From Allomuricauda sp. M10 (GTDB lineage: Bacteria; Bacteroidota; Bacteroidia; Flavobacteriales; Flavobacteriaceae): 64,000 bases of DNA. The stretch covers positions 310,001-374,000 of the forward strand of contig NZ_JAJGBN010000004.1 in NCBI RefSeq assembly GCF_020782875.1. The letters are read 5' to 3'. Below are positions 54,949-64,000 of this stretch, piece after piece. Each line of letters opens with the position of its first letter. Position 1 is the stretch's first letter. Under the pieces are notes generated by a model. It was not told the DNA's origin and made no database searches. It saw only the letters and a list, made by a program, of their open reading frames with translations. Both the position numbers and the translations under genes were made by a program.

Positions 54949-56532
54949 ATGATCTATAAAACACCACCTTTAGTTAGCTCGATGATGCTTTTGGTATCCG
55001 TGTTAATCCTTTCTTCCTGTAGCGAAAAATACGACCTGCTTATTCTGAACGGAACCGTTTATGACGGTAAGGGAGGAGAACCCGTGGTGACCGATATTGC
55101 CATCAAGGATTCCATGATCGTGGCCATGGGAGATTTGGACAATGCCAAGGCAGACAGAATCATTAATGCAGAAGGTTTGGCCGTTTCCCCTGGATTCATT
55201 GATATGCATGCCCATTTGGAACCAATTATGGAATTGAATTCCTGCGAAAGTCATGTCCGTCAAGGAGTGACCACCGCACTGGGCGGTCCTGATGGTAGCT
55301 CGCCCTACCCTATGAAAGCCTTTATGGACAGTCTTCAACAAAAGGGTATCGGCATGAACGCCGCTTTTTTAGTGGGCCACAACACGGTACGAAGGAATAT
55401 CATGGGATTGGAAAACAGAGCACCCACTCCCGAGGAACTCAAAGCTATGGAAGCGGAAGTAGACAGTGCCATGAAAGATGGGGCCTATGGTATTTCCACT
55501 GGATTGAAATATTTGCCCGGGGCCTTTTCCAAAGTGGATGAAGTCATCGACCTTTCCAAGGTAGCTTCCAAATACGGGGGTATCTATACTTCCCATTTAC
55601 GGGAGGAAGGATTGGGCCTTTTTGATGCTGTGCAAGAAGCCATCCAAATATCAAAAGATGCAAACATTCCCGTAATCCTTACCCACCATAAAGCCATTGG
55701 AAAACCCATGTGGGGCAAGAGCACCCGCACTTTGGCCATGGTAGATTCCGCACGAGCAAAGGGATTGGACATAAAAATGGATCAATACCCTTATGCTGCC
55801 AGTTATACCAGTATCTCAGTGCTCATCCCAAGTTGGGCAAGGGCTGGTGGACAGGAAGATTTCAAGTCTCGGGTGGAAGACCCTGTACTTCGTGACAGTA
55901 TTAAAAATGGGATTGTCTTTAATATTTTGAACGACCGGGGCGGTTCGGATCTGGACCGAATCCAATTCGCGAAAGTGGAATGGGCCCCAGAACTGGAAGG
56001 AAAAACATTAAAGTATTGGTGCGAACAGCACAATTTGGAGCCCTCGGTGGAAAATGGGGCAGACTTGGTCATCAAGGCCCAATTGAACGGTGGGGCATCC
56101 TGTGTATACCATGCCATGGCCGAAGAAGATGTGGAACGCATTATGAAACATCCCATGACCATGATCGGTTCAGACGGGCGTTTGGTAGAACCCGGTATGG
56201 GTCACCCGCACCCACGTTGGTATGGCACCTTCCCAAGGGTTTTGGGGCTTTATGTAAGGGAAAAACACACTTTAGAACTTTCCGAAGCCATAAGAAAAAT
56301 GACCTATCTACCTGCCCAAAGCCTGAATCTCACGGACCGTGGACTTATTAAAGAAGGGATGAAGGCAGACATCACCATATTCAATCCGGAAACAGTCATT
56401 GACAAGGCCACTTTTGAAAAACCTCATCAATACTCCGAAGGCATCGAATATGTTTTGGTGAATGGAGGGCTGGCCGTGGATGAAGGTGAGTTCAAGGATA
56501 TCAAATCAGGAAAAGTATTACGTAAACAATAG
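54949..56532 (+). CDS. N-acyl-D-amino-acid deacylase (D-aminoacylase family lipoprotein)
   Basis: A 527-residue amidohydrolase. A lipoprotein signal (LLVSVLILSSCSEKY) precedes the TIM-barrel. Metal ligands are in SPGFIDMHAHLE; the rest has SHVRQGVTTALGGPDG, KYLPGAFSKVDEVIDLSKVA, TSHLREEG, ILTHHKAIGKPMWG and the typical GSDGRLVEPGMGHPHPRW with RWYGTFPRVLGLYV. This matches D-aminoacylase and related dihydroorotase-like enzymes. It would release free D-amino acids from N-acyl forms in the periplasm. Exact acyl specificity cannot be seen. It lies between the D-aminotransferase and the M20 peptidase (9 bp). Confidence 0.87.
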   Translation: MIYKTPPLVSSMMLLVSVLILSSCSEKYDLLILNGTVYDGKGGEPVVTDIAIKDSMIVAMGDLDNAKADRIINAEGLAVSPGFIDMHAHLEPIMELNSCESHVRQGVTTALGGPDGSSPYPMKAFMDSLQQKGIGMNAAFLVGHNTVRRNIMGLENRAPTPEELKAMEAEVDSAMKDGAYGISTGLKYLPGAFSKVDEVIDLSKVASKYGGIYTSHLREEGLGLFDAVQEAIQISKDANIPVILTHHKAIGKPMWGKSTRTLAMVDSARAKGLDIKMDQYPYAASYTSISVLIPSWARAGGQEDFKSRVEDPVLRDSIKNGIVFNILNDRGGSDLDRIQFAKVEWAPELEGKTLKYWCEQHNLEPSVENGADLVIKAQLNGGASCVYHAMAEEDVERIMKHPMTMIGSDGRLVEPGMGHPHPRWYGTFPRVLGLYVREKHTLELSEAIRKMTYLPAQSLNLTDRGLIKEGMKADITIFNPETVIDKATFEKPHQYSEGIEYVLVNGGLAVDEGEFKDIKSGKVLRKQ

Positions 56533-56541
56533 CACCTCAAC

Positions 56542-57843
56542 ATGATGAAAAAAACTACAATAGCATTTGTTCTTGCCCTCGGATTGGCAACTTGCATTCT
56601 GAAAGCACAAGAAACTCCAACCATTGAAAAGCAGTATACCAAGGAAATTGAAAAATTGACCAAAGCCAAAAAGGTTAAGGCTGCCTTCGAAATTATCAAG
56701 GGTCAAATGGACAAAACTACTGCCGACCTCATTACCCTTACGGAAGTGTTGGCTCCTCCTTTCATGGAAGATGAAAAAGGAAAGGTATTCGCCAAAATGT
56801 TGGAAGAAGCTGGCATTGACAGTATCTGGACCGATAAAGTCGGAAATGTCATTGGCCTCAGAAAAGGAACCTCAGGCGAATCAGGATATGTAGGCGTGGA
56901 TGCGCATTTGGATGTAGTTTTTCCAGAAGGAACCGATGTGACCGTTCAAAAAGTAGGCGATACACTCAAAGCTCCTGGAATCGGGGACGACACCAGAGCT
57001 ATGGCCATGCTCATCAGTATGTTGAAGGCCATGAACAAGGCCGATATCAAAACCGGAAAAGATGTGCTGATCGTGGGGTCCGTAGGCGAAGAAGGCTTGG
57101 GTGACCTTCGTGGCATGAAATACATTTTTAATGAATCTGGCCTCGACATTGATTCGTGGATTGCCATTGATGGTGGAAGCATGGGCAGAATCAGCAATGC
57201 TGGATTGGGCTCCAAACGCTACAAATTAGAAATCAAGGGAAAAGGAGGCCACTCCTGGGGGGCCTTCGGTTTGGCCAATCCACATCATGCTTTAGGTAAG
57301 GCCATCGATATTTTTTCCGAAGCAGCTTGGGCCTATACTTCTGGGGATATTCCCAAGACAAGTTTTAATGTAGGTCGAATTGGAGGTGGTACTTCTGTCA
57401 ATTCCATTCCTTTTGAATCTTGGGCGGAAATAGATATGCGGGCCATCGACCCCAAAAATTTGGACGAGATCGAATCCATCTTGCTAAATTCGGTAGAAAA
57501 GGCTATCACTGCATACAACGCAAGCGGTGTGAAAGGGGAAGTTACCTATGAAATGACCAAAATTGGTGATAGACCTTCCGGGGAACTTCCAGCTTCGCTC
57601 CCATTGGTACAGCGCACCATGGCAGCCACCCAATACTTTGGTGTTGCCCCAAGTTTGGGTCGTGGTTCCACTAACATCAACATACCTGTTTCCAAAGGAA
57701 TTCCATCTGTTTGTATCGGTCGTGGAGGTCAAGGAGGTGGAGCCCATTCCTTGCATGAATGGTACTTGAACGATGAGCCTGGTGATGAATCCATTCAATT
57801 GGCTTTATTGGTCACTTTGGCCCAAGCAGGATTGGAAAAATAA
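56542..57843 (+). CDS. Secreted M20 family metallopeptidase
   Basis: A 433-residue protein with a signal peptide (TIAFVLALGLATCILKAQ). Di-zinc ligands follow M20 order: YVGVDAHLDVVFPEG (His), APGIGDDTRAMAML (Asp), IVGSVGEEGLGDLRGMKY (the Glu pair) and GAHSLHEWYLND (final His). The inserted dimerisation domain has GKGGHSWGAFGLANPHHALG. It resembles peptidase T-like/M20 dipeptidases. It likely hydrolyses short peptides in the periplasm. Two adjacent ATG codons (56542, 56545) could be the start. It is 9 bp after the deacylase gene and ends 4 bp before the serine hydrolase gene. Confidence 0.86.
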   Translation: MMKKTTIAFVLALGLATCILKAQETPTIEKQYTKEIEKLTKAKKVKAAFEIIKGQMDKTTADLITLTEVLAPPFMEDEKGKVFAKMLEEAGIDSIWTDKVGNVIGLRKGTSGESGYVGVDAHLDVVFPEGTDVTVQKVGDTLKAPGIGDDTRAMAMLISMLKAMNKADIKTGKDVLIVGSVGEEGLGDLRGMKYIFNESGLDIDSWIAIDGGSMGRISNAGLGSKRYKLEIKGKGGHSWGAFGLANPHHALGKAIDIFSEAAWAYTSGDIPKTSFNVGRIGGGTSVNSIPFESWAEIDMRAIDPKNLDEIESILLNSVEKAITAYNASGVKGEVTYEMTKIGDRPSGELPASLPLVQRTMAATQYFGVAPSLGRGSTNINIPVSKGIPSVCIGRGGQGGGAHSLHEWYLNDEPGDESIQLALLVTLAQAGLEK

Positions 57844-57847
57844 AAAG

Positions 57848-59476
57848 ATGCTCAACAAAAAACTGATAATAGCCAGTACCTTACTGTTGATTCTTTGCTC
57901 CGTTTCCTTTGGTCAACTGGAAAAGGAAAAAGAAGTGCAAATCGACAGTTTGTTCCAATCTTGGAACAATCCTAATAATCCTGGAGGTGTCGTTTCCATT
58001 ATGCAAGGAGATGATGTTGTGTATTCCAAGGCATTCGGTCTAGCTAGTTTGGAATACGGGGTGCTGAATGAAACGGGGACCCAATTCAACGTGGCCTCGG
58101 TATCCAAGCAATTCAGCGCATTGGGTATTGTGTATTTACAAGAACAAGGCAAACTTTCAGTGGATGATACCATTGATAAATATATTGATGGTCTAGCTCC
58201 CTTTGGCAGTAAAATTACCATTCGGCAGATGTTGCACCATACCAGTGGACTCAGGAGTCTCCATGCCTTGTTTGCCTTGGCCGGATGGCGTAATGACGAT
58301 TCACGCACCAATGCCGACCTAGATCGGATCATGCAACTGCAAACGGAACTCAATTTTGAACCGGGGTCGGAATATTTATACTGCAACACGGGTTATATGT
58401 TCTTGGCCAACATTATTGAAAAAGTCACCGGAAAATCCTTTGTGGATTTTATGAAGGAAGACATTTTCATTCCTTTGGGCATGCACAAAACCTATGTGGA
58501 AGACCGCTATGACCGGATTATTCCGAACAATGCTACCTCCTACTACACCCAACGCAATGGGTTTATCCGCGCAGTGGAATATTGGGGATATGTAGGGTCA
58601 GGAAATATGCATACTACCACGGACGATTTGTTGATTTACCTGAAAAATTATTATGATCCCAAACCCGGATGGGAGAACATATTCCAAACCATGCAGACCT
58701 TGGATCCCTTGAATGATGGGAGTTATCTGGAATATGCCTTCGGTGTGAATGTGGACAAACTATACGGCAAAAAACGGATAACCCATGGCGGTTCCATTGG
58801 TGGTTTCCGTTCCAATGTAGCGGTATTCCCAGAGGAAAAAACAAGTATTGCCATCATCACCAATTTTTCGTCCTCCGGACCTGGGGGTAAATCCAATGAC
58901 ATTGCCGGAATCCTTTTCGGGAAACCCGCACCATATAAAAAACTAAAAGTGGCCAAAATTTCAAAATCGACCATGGAATCCTATGTGGGTGATTATTGGG
59001 ACGATGACACTTATGAAGAACAACAGGTCACTATAAATGGCGATACGTTGCTTTTGGGCCGCAGAACCGCTTTTCTTCCAGTTGCCGAAGGAAAATTTGA
59101 AGCCTTGGACTCTCAAAATGGCACCAAATTGGAGTTTCATGAAAATGAATTTGATTTCATCCCAGGCTCCAACCGATCACTTCATTTTAAAAAATTCAAG
59201 GAAGAACCCCTAACTGATGCCGATGCGGAAGAATATGTAGGTGCTTATTACAGTCCCGAGATCCATACCTCTTATTCCATCTTTTATAGGGAAGGTAGGT
59301 TGTATGCTTTTCATATACGATTTGGTGAATTGACCCTTACGCAAAAATTCAAGGATTTATTACAAGGTGAATATCCATTGAGCACATTAAAATTCAAGCG
59401 TGAAAATGGAAAGATTACCGGAGTTTGGATTTCCGATGGCAGGGTACGGAACCTATGGTTTGAAAAAACGGAATAA
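57848..59476 (+). CDS. Secreted serine hydrolase (class C beta-lactamase/D-aminopeptidase fold)
   Basis: A 542-residue protein. The signal peptide LIIASTLLLILCSVSFGQ begins at ATG 57848; the open frame from 57773 lies inside the M20 gene. The penicillin-recognition fold has SVSK in NVASVSKQFSALGIVYLQ, YCN in EYLYCNTGYMFLANIIEK and the KTG-like HGG in RITHGGSIGGFRSN. After about residue 350 come two beta-barrel-like C-terminal segments (YVGDYWDDDTYEEQ and YVGAYYSPEIHTSYS), the plan of DmpB-type D-aminopeptidases and ClbP-like hydrolases. It could release D-amino acids from peptides; beta-lactamase activity is not proven. It is the last gene of the plus-strand half of the D-peptide cluster. Confidence 0.85.
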   Translation: MLNKKLIIASTLLLILCSVSFGQLEKEKEVQIDSLFQSWNNPNNPGGVVSIMQGDDVVYSKAFGLASLEYGVLNETGTQFNVASVSKQFSALGIVYLQEQGKLSVDDTIDKYIDGLAPFGSKITIRQMLHHTSGLRSLHALFALAGWRNDDSRTNADLDRIMQLQTELNFEPGSEYLYCNTGYMFLANIIEKVTGKSFVDFMKEDIFIPLGMHKTYVEDRYDRIIPNNATSYYTQRNGFIRAVEYWGYVGSGNMHTTTDDLLIYLKNYYDPKPGWENIFQTMQTLDPLNDGSYLEYAFGVNVDKLYGKKRITHGGSIGGFRSNVAVFPEEKTSIAIITNFSSSGPGGKSNDIAGILFGKPAPYKKLKVAKISKSTMESYVGDYWDDDTYEEQQVTINGDTLLLGRRTAFLPVAEGKFEALDSQNGTKLEFHENEFDFIPGSNRSLHFKKFKEEPLTDADAEEYVGAYYSPEIHTSYSIFYREGRLYAFHIRFGELTLTQKFKDLLQGEYPLSTLKFKRENGKITGVWISDGRVRNLWFEKTE

Positions 59477-59507
59477 CACAATTTGGTCTTTATGACCTTA
59501 TAAAAAG

Positions 59508-59540
59508 GAACCCCTGCATGCAGCAGGGGTTCTTTTCTTT
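59508..59540. terminator. Bidirectional rho-independent terminator
   Basis: GAACCCCTGC, loop ATGCA, GCAGGGGTTC: a perfect 10-bp stem with a T-rich tail on the plus strand (59531-59540) and an A-run (59502-59506) giving a U-tail on the minus strand. It lies between the convergent serine hydrolase and outer-membrane efflux genes and should stop both transcripts. Confidence 0.88.
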
Positions 59541-59561
59541 TTCAATCAGCAATTTTCATCC

Positions 59562-61001
59562 TCAATTTTCCAATCGCCCAAAATCAAGAGCCATGGATCG
59601 TATCAAATTGACACGTTCGGTAAGTTCCTGTCCAAAAAGTTGGACACTAAGGCGTTCCGCTTCAAGGACCTGACGCTCGGCATCCACCACATCGATATAG
59701 TTTACCAATCCCTTTCTATATCGTTCATTGGTCAATAGGGCAGCGTCCCTTGCTGCCACCACGAACTCCTGTTGCGCCAACAACTGTTCCCGTATCCAAT
59801 GCAAATTGGAGAATGCATTTTCCACTTGCTTGTAGGATTGAAGCAAGTTTTGCTCATAATTCCTATGCTCTTCCTCCAATTCACTCTTTCTCAACTTAAT
59901 TTCAGCGCGCTTCTTACCTCCTTCAAATACTGGAAGAGAAGCCGTAACACCTGCAAACCAAGTCCTGCTGTCCCGCTCAATGAGATTGTCCGAAGCCCCG
60001 GAAAGATAACCGTAGGCTCCACTCAATTGGAATGAGGGCAACAATTGTTTCTTTTGATTGACCAGCATTTTTTCCGCTGACTCTATCATCAATTTTGAAG
60101 CCCGCAAATCCGGTCTCGTAACAACCAACGAATCTTTTCTGAGAAATTCGACATTGGGTGGAAGATATTGGATGTTGGCATGGGGCACCCCAAACGTACT
60201 GGCATCCTCCCCGACCAACGTGGCCAATATAAGTTCTATTTCGGACCTTAATCTTTGGGTGTTTTTCAGTTGTACCTGTACCGAAGCCAATTCCGTTTTT
60301 GCCCTAAGCTCATCAATCTGGCTTACCAGACCTGCATTGTACCGAGTGGAGGCTATCTCCAAATTATCGAGTCTTGTTTTTTCCGTATGCTTCAACAAGT
60401 CGATTTCGGCATCCAAACGGACCATCAAAAAATAATTACTGGCCACTTCGGTGGTCACTTCCAATACGATCTGTTTGCGGTTTTCTTCAGTGGCTTTGTA
60501 GACCAGATTATTGGCCTCCAAATTGTTGAAGTTTTTCCCAAAAACATCAAGCTCGTAGGAAGCCGTGACCGGAGCTTGGTAGGTACTCAAAGTTGCCGGT
60601 CCCAGTTGCCCCCCAAAAGGGTTGGGTCGGTTGGCCGAAAACTCCTGCCTCGTGAACGATGGTTCCATCCTAATGGTCGGGAACATGGTAGACATGGCGA
60701 TATGTTTGTTGGCCTTGGCCTGGTTTAGTTTGGCCAACGCGATTTTTAGATCAAGGTTCTGCTCGAGGGCCTTGCTTTCCAAAGTATCCAGAGCTGGATA
60801 GCCAAAAGATTTCCACCACTGTTTATCCTGTGTGATGGGCCATACATTTTGACTTATGGTATCATTTCCGATATACAGTACCACAGTCTCTTTGGATGTA
60901 TCCCGCCATCTCCATTTGGAAGCATCCATCTCCTGCCCATAGGCGGAGAGCATCCCAAAAAGGATCAAAACGGATTTTATTATTGTTCTTGAATATTTCA
61001 T
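59562..61001 (-). CDS. TolC-type outer-membrane factor of an RND efflux system
   Basis: A 479-residue protein with a signal peptide (SVLILFGMLSAYG). The two repeated TolC domains show ALEQNLDLKIALAKLNQAKA, LVYKATEENRKQIVLEVTTE and, in the second half, RPDLRASKLMIESAEKMLVN and QSYKQVENAFSNLHWIREQ. It has the alternating long helices and strands of the OprM/NodT family but no lipobox cysteine. It forms the outer-membrane channel with the AcrB-like pump gene just 8 bp upstream. The periplasmic adaptor must lie beyond the right edge. Confidence 0.9.
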   Translation of the reverse strand: MKYSRTIIKSVLILFGMLSAYGQEMDASKWRWRDTSKETVVLYIGNDTISQNVWPITQDKQWWKSFGYPALDTLESKALEQNLDLKIALAKLNQAKANKHIAMSTMFPTIRMEPSFTRQEFSANRPNPFGGQLGPATLSTYQAPVTASYELDVFGKNFNNLEANNLVYKATEENRKQIVLEVTTEVASNYFLMVRLDAEIDLLKHTEKTRLDNLEIASTRYNAGLVSQIDELRAKTELASVQVQLKNTQRLRSEIELILATLVGEDASTFGVPHANIQYLPPNVEFLRKDSLVVTRPDLRASKLMIESAEKMLVNQKKQLLPSFQLSGAYGYLSGASDNLIERDSRTWFAGVTASLPVFEGGKKRAEIKLRKSELEEEHRNYEQNLLQSYKQVENAFSNLHWIREQLLAQQEFVVAARDAALLTNERYRKGLVNYIDVVDAERQVLEAERLSVQLFGQELTERVNLIRSMALDFGRLEN

Positions 61002-61009
61002 TCCTGTAA

Positions 61010-64000
61010 TTAGTTTAATTCGATTGCCTTTGTTTTTCTTTTCCCAATATTTCTACAGAGCACATAAAAAACCGGTGTGAACAGTAAACCGAAGAAGGTT
61101 ACCCCCAACATTCCACTGAACACTGCCGTTCCCAAGGAACGTCTCATTTCTGCCCCTGCCCCGGATGCCAATACCAAGGGAACAACACCTAAAATGAAGG
61201 CAAATGCCGTCATCAATATGGGGCGAAGTCTCAATCGGGCCGCTTCCATGGCTGCTTTTTCCAAGGGATATCCCTGATCTTCCAATTGCTTGGCAAACTC
61301 CACGATTAGGATGGCATTTTTACTAGCCAATCCCACAAGGACCACCAATCCAATCTGGGTAAGAATGTTATTGTCCATTCCCACCAATCCAATGCCCGTC
61401 ATGGATGAAAGCAAACACATAGGTACGATCAAGATTACGGCCAAGGGAAGCACCCAACTTTCATACTGCGCTGCCAACAAGAGGAACACAAACAAAACTG
61501 CCAACCCAAAGGCAATGCCTGCGGTATTTCCGGATTCTTTTTGTTGATAAGCCAGTTCAGTCCATTCATAATCAATTCCCTCGGGCAAGATTTGGTCTGC
61601 CAAACGTTCCATGGCCTCAAGGGCCTCCCCTGAACTATAGCCGGGGTTAACGTTGCCCGAAAGTGCTAATGCCGGGTAAAGATTGTATCTGGGAACCCGT
61701 GCAGGTCCTGAGATATCCCTTAACTGGCCTACAGCACTCAAGGGTACCATTTCACCATTCCTGTTCCGTACCCTAATCCGGGTAAGGTCTTGGGGGGTAT
61801 ATCGATATTCCCCATCTGCCTGTGCCGTTACCCTGAACGTTTTCCCTTGCATGTTAAAGTCATTCACGAAGGCAGATCCCATGTATACCTCCATGGCACT
61901 TGAAATTTCTTCGATAGGCACTCCCATGGTCTGGGCCTTTTCTTTGTCCAAATCAAAGAACAATTGTGGTGAACTTGAGTTGAAGAAAGTGAACACACTA
62001 TTGAGCGCTGGGTCTTGGTTGGCTGCCCCCATGAGCTGATATCCAGCCTGCAACAACTGCTCCGTACCCAATCCCCCACGATCTTGGATCATCATTTTGA
62101 ATCCACCTGCATTTCCAATTCCGCGAACAGGTGGAGGGGCCACTACCACAGTGAAAGCATCGTCAAAAGGAGCCAATTTTTTGGTCAACTCTTGCTGCAA
62201 CCCCTTAAAGGTGACACCTTTTTTCTTTCTCACATCAAAATCTTCCAAAGCCGTGAAAATGGCCCCAGCATTGGAGGAGTTTGTAAAAGTGGCTGCGTCA
62301 AAGCCAGTAAAGGCCACGGCATTTTTTACTCCGTCAATGGTCAAAACACTGTCAATGGCCTTTTGCATCACCTTATCGGTCCGTTCCAAGGAAGAACCGG
62401 GAGGCAATTGGATAATGTTGATGAAATAGCCCTGATCCTGTTCTGGAATAAATCCTGTGGGTACCCTACTAAAGGCAAAAACGGTAAGCACGATAAGTCC
62501 CACATAGGATAGCAAGACCCATTTACGCTTCGCGATAAACTTTTGGGTAATATTCCCATACTTCAGTGATACCCAATCCATGACTTTATTAAAGCCAGAA
62601 AAGAACTTGGGAATAAAACCGAACCTTGCTGTCGCCACTTTTTCATGGTCTTCCTCCTTATGTTTTTTCATGACGATGGCCGCCATTGCAGGACTTAGGG
62701 TAAGTGAAACAAATACCGAAATCATAGTAGCCACGGCCACGGTAACACCAAATTGACTGTAGAACGCTCCACTGATTCCTTTTAAGAATATGGTTGGCAA
62801 GAACACGGCAACCAATACCAATCCCATGGCCACCAAAGCTCCTCCTACTTCATCCATAGTCTTTCTTGCCGCTTTTTTAACGCCCATACCATCCCGAAGG
62901 TTCCGCTCCATGTTTTCCACGACCACAATGGCATCATCCACCACAATACCAATGGCCAGTACCAGACCGAAAAGAGTCAAGTTGTTCAGGGAATATCCCA
63001 ATCCCTGCATTACCGCAAAAGTTCCGATAAGAGATACGGGTATCGCCAAAATAGGTATGATGGCGGCCCTCCACGTCTGGAGAAACAAAATGATCACCAA
63101 CACTACAAGGATGATGGCTTCATAGATAGTTCCCCCTACCTCGTCAATAGATTGTGCAATGAATTCCGTTGGGTTGTAGGCAACCCTATATTCCACACCT
63201 TTTGGAAAGTCTTTGGAAACTTCCTTCATGGTATTTAAAATGGCATCCGCGGTTTCCAATGCATTGGTTCCCGGTCTTTGAAACACGGGAAGCGCCACGG
63301 CGGGGCACTTATCCAGATATCCTTTGGTGGCATAACTTGCCGAACCCAATTCCACCCGACCAATGTCCTTAACCCTTACCAACTGGCCTCTATCGCCGTT
63401 TCTAACAATAATGTCCTCAAATTCCTCTTTGGTATTGAGCCTACCTTGGGTCTGTATGTTTACCTCAAAGGCATTTTGATCCATTAAGGGTTGCTGGTTC
63501 AAGGTACCACCGGCCACCTGAACGTTCTGTGCCCTCAAGGCACTGAGCACCTCGTTGGGCGTCATGTCCATACTGGCCATTTTATCTGGGTTGAGCCAAA
63601 TTCTCATGGAATATTGGTCCCCACCGAACATCCTTACATTTCCTACCCCGTCAATCCTTGAAATCTTGTCAATGATCTGGAAATTGGCATAATTGGCCAA
63701 ATAGGTTTGGTCATACGTATTGTCAGGAGAAATCATATGGATCACCAACATAAGGTCCGGAGAACTCTTTTGTGTGGTGATACCGAGTCGTCTTACCTGT
63801 TCAGGCAATCTGGGCTCAGCAATGGCCACCCTGTTCTGCACAAGTACCTGTGCCTGGTCCACATCAACCCCTTGTTTGAAAGAGATGGTGAGGTTCAGCA
63901 ACCCATCGTTGGTGGCTTGGGACAACATATAGATCATGCCTTCCACCCCGTTGATTTCCTGCTCCAATGGCGTGGCGACGGTCTTGGAAATGGTTTCCGC
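61010..64000 (-). CDS. RND efflux pump, AcrB/HAE1 type (partial, N-terminus off-window)
   Basis: The frame stays open to the last base: codons from 64000 read AETISKTVATPLEQEINGVE, a segment found about 40-60 residues into AcrB-like pumps, so only a short N-terminus is missing. The transmembrane proton relay is intact: LVLAIGIVVDDAIVVVENM (Asp-Asp) and VLVGLASKNAILIVEFAKQL (Lys). Porter-domain landmarks include RMFGGDQYSMRIWLNPDKM, and a glycine loop is near RVPTGFIPEQDQGYFINIIQ. It is a proton-driven exporter of amphiphilic drugs or envelope compounds in complex with the TolC-type protein. Specificity unknown. No in-frame stop or frameshift is seen. Confidence 0.95.
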   Translation of the reverse strand, partial: AETISKTVATPLEQEINGVEGMIYMLSQATNDGLLNLTISFKQGVDVDQAQVLVQNRVAIAEPRLPEQVRRLGITTQKSSPDLMLVIHMISPDNTYDQTYLANYANFQIIDKISRIDGVGNVRMFGGDQYSMRIWLNPDKMASMDMTPNEVLSALRAQNVQVAGGTLNQQPLMDQNAFEVNIQTQGRLNTKEEFEDIIVRNGDRGQLVRVKDIGRVELGSASYATKGYLDKCPAVALPVFQRPGTNALETADAILNTMKEVSKDFPKGVEYRVAYNPTEFIAQSIDEVGGTIYEAIILVVLVIILFLQTWRAAIIPILAIPVSLIGTFAVMQGLGYSLNNLTLFGLVLAIGIVVDDAIVVVENMERNLRDGMGVKKAARKTMDEVGGALVAMGLVLVAVFLPTIFLKGISGAFYSQFGVTVAVATMISVFVSLTLSPAMAAIVMKKHKEEDHEKVATARFGFIPKFFSGFNKVMDWVSLKYGNITQKFIAKRKWVLLSYVGLIVLTVFAFSRVPTGFIPEQDQGYFINIIQLPPGSSLERTDKVMQKAIDSVLTIDGVKNAVAFTGFDAATFTNSSNAGAIFTALEDFDVRKKKGVTFKGLQQELTKKLAPFDDAFTVVVAPPPVRGIGNAGGFKMMIQDRGGLGTEQLLQAGYQLMGAANQDPALNSVFTFFNSSSPQLFFDLDKEKAQTMGVPIEEISSAMEVYMGSAFVNDFNMQGKTFRVTAQADGEYRYTPQDLTRIRVRNRNGEMVPLSAVGQLRDISGPARVPRYNLYPALALSGNVNPGYSSGEALEAMERLADQILPEGIDYEWTELAYQQKESGNTAGIAFGLAVLFVFLLLAAQYESWVLPLAVILIVPMCLLSSMTGIGLVGMDNNILTQIGLVVLVGLASKNAILIVEFAKQLEDQGYPLEKAAMEAARLRLRPILMTAFAFILGVVPLVLASGAGAEMRRSLGTAVFSGMLGVTFFGLLFTPVFYVLCRNIGKRKTKAIELN

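Noticed and set aside
57773..57847. Upstream extension of the serine hydrolase into the M20 gene
   Set aside because: The signal peptide starts at 57848, directly after the M20 stop codon.

Overview
The window is a bacterial chromosome segment, most likely from a marine member of the Flavobacteriaceae (Bacteroidota), perhaps near Muricauda/Flagellimonas. This is inferred from the gene families and their order: bacillithiol synthase BshA, a GH3/serine-hydrolase fusion, a very large TamB beside TsaD, a Bacteroidota-type LptD and DUF4159. Supporting signs are the lack of obvious Shine-Dalgarno sequences, several TTG/GTG starts, and Bacteroidota-type TAnnTTTG promoter elements. No rRNA, tRNA, CRISPR array, insertion sequence or phage gene was seen.

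Region 1 (1-24.4 kb) is a surface-polysaccharide (O-antigen or capsule) locus. A minus-strand run from gmd (15770) to the left edge makes GDP-L-fucose (gmd, fcl), UDP-ManNAcA (wecB, wecC) and UDP-L-FucNAc (capE, capF and a capG cut by the window edge). It also carries a Wzx flippase, a Wzy-like polymerase/ligase, three glycosyltransferases, a hexapeptide acetyltransferase and an asparagine-synthase-like amidotransferase. The likely product is a fucose-, FucNAc- and ManNAcA-containing, amidated and acetylated repeat unit. To its right lie a beta-helix lipoprotein, a 525-bp divergent intergenic region, the initiating sugar-phosphate transferase, a FemAB/GNAT-like protein (both plus strand), and a tight minus-strand carbamoyltransferase/MBOAT/SGNH decoration operon.

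Region 2 (24.5-41.5 kb) holds envelope and central-metabolism genes: an OmpA-family protein, bshA with a small lipoprotein, the GH3/serine-hydrolase fusion, an MCE (MlaD-like) protein abutting two Fe-S electron-transfer proteins and a small conserved protein, a SPOR-type amidase, lptD, ridA, a GlcNAc-kinase-like protein, gap and pfkA.

Region 3 (41.6-50.9 kb) has tamB on the minus strand, divergent from a plus-strand run tsaD, rsmE, DUF4159, AI-2E permease and a methyltransferase.

Region 4 (50.9-59.5 kb) is a divergent cluster suited to salvaging peptidoglycan-derived or D-amino-acid peptides: a VanX-like D-Ala-D-Ala dipeptidase, a D-amino-acid aminotransferase, an N-acyl-D-amino-acid deacylase, an M20 peptidase, a class-C-type serine hydrolase and two esterase-like hydrolases. 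A bidirectional terminator closes it.

Region 5 (59.5-64 kb) is the end of an RND efflux operon: a TolC-type outer-membrane factor and an AcrB-type pump that runs off the right edge.
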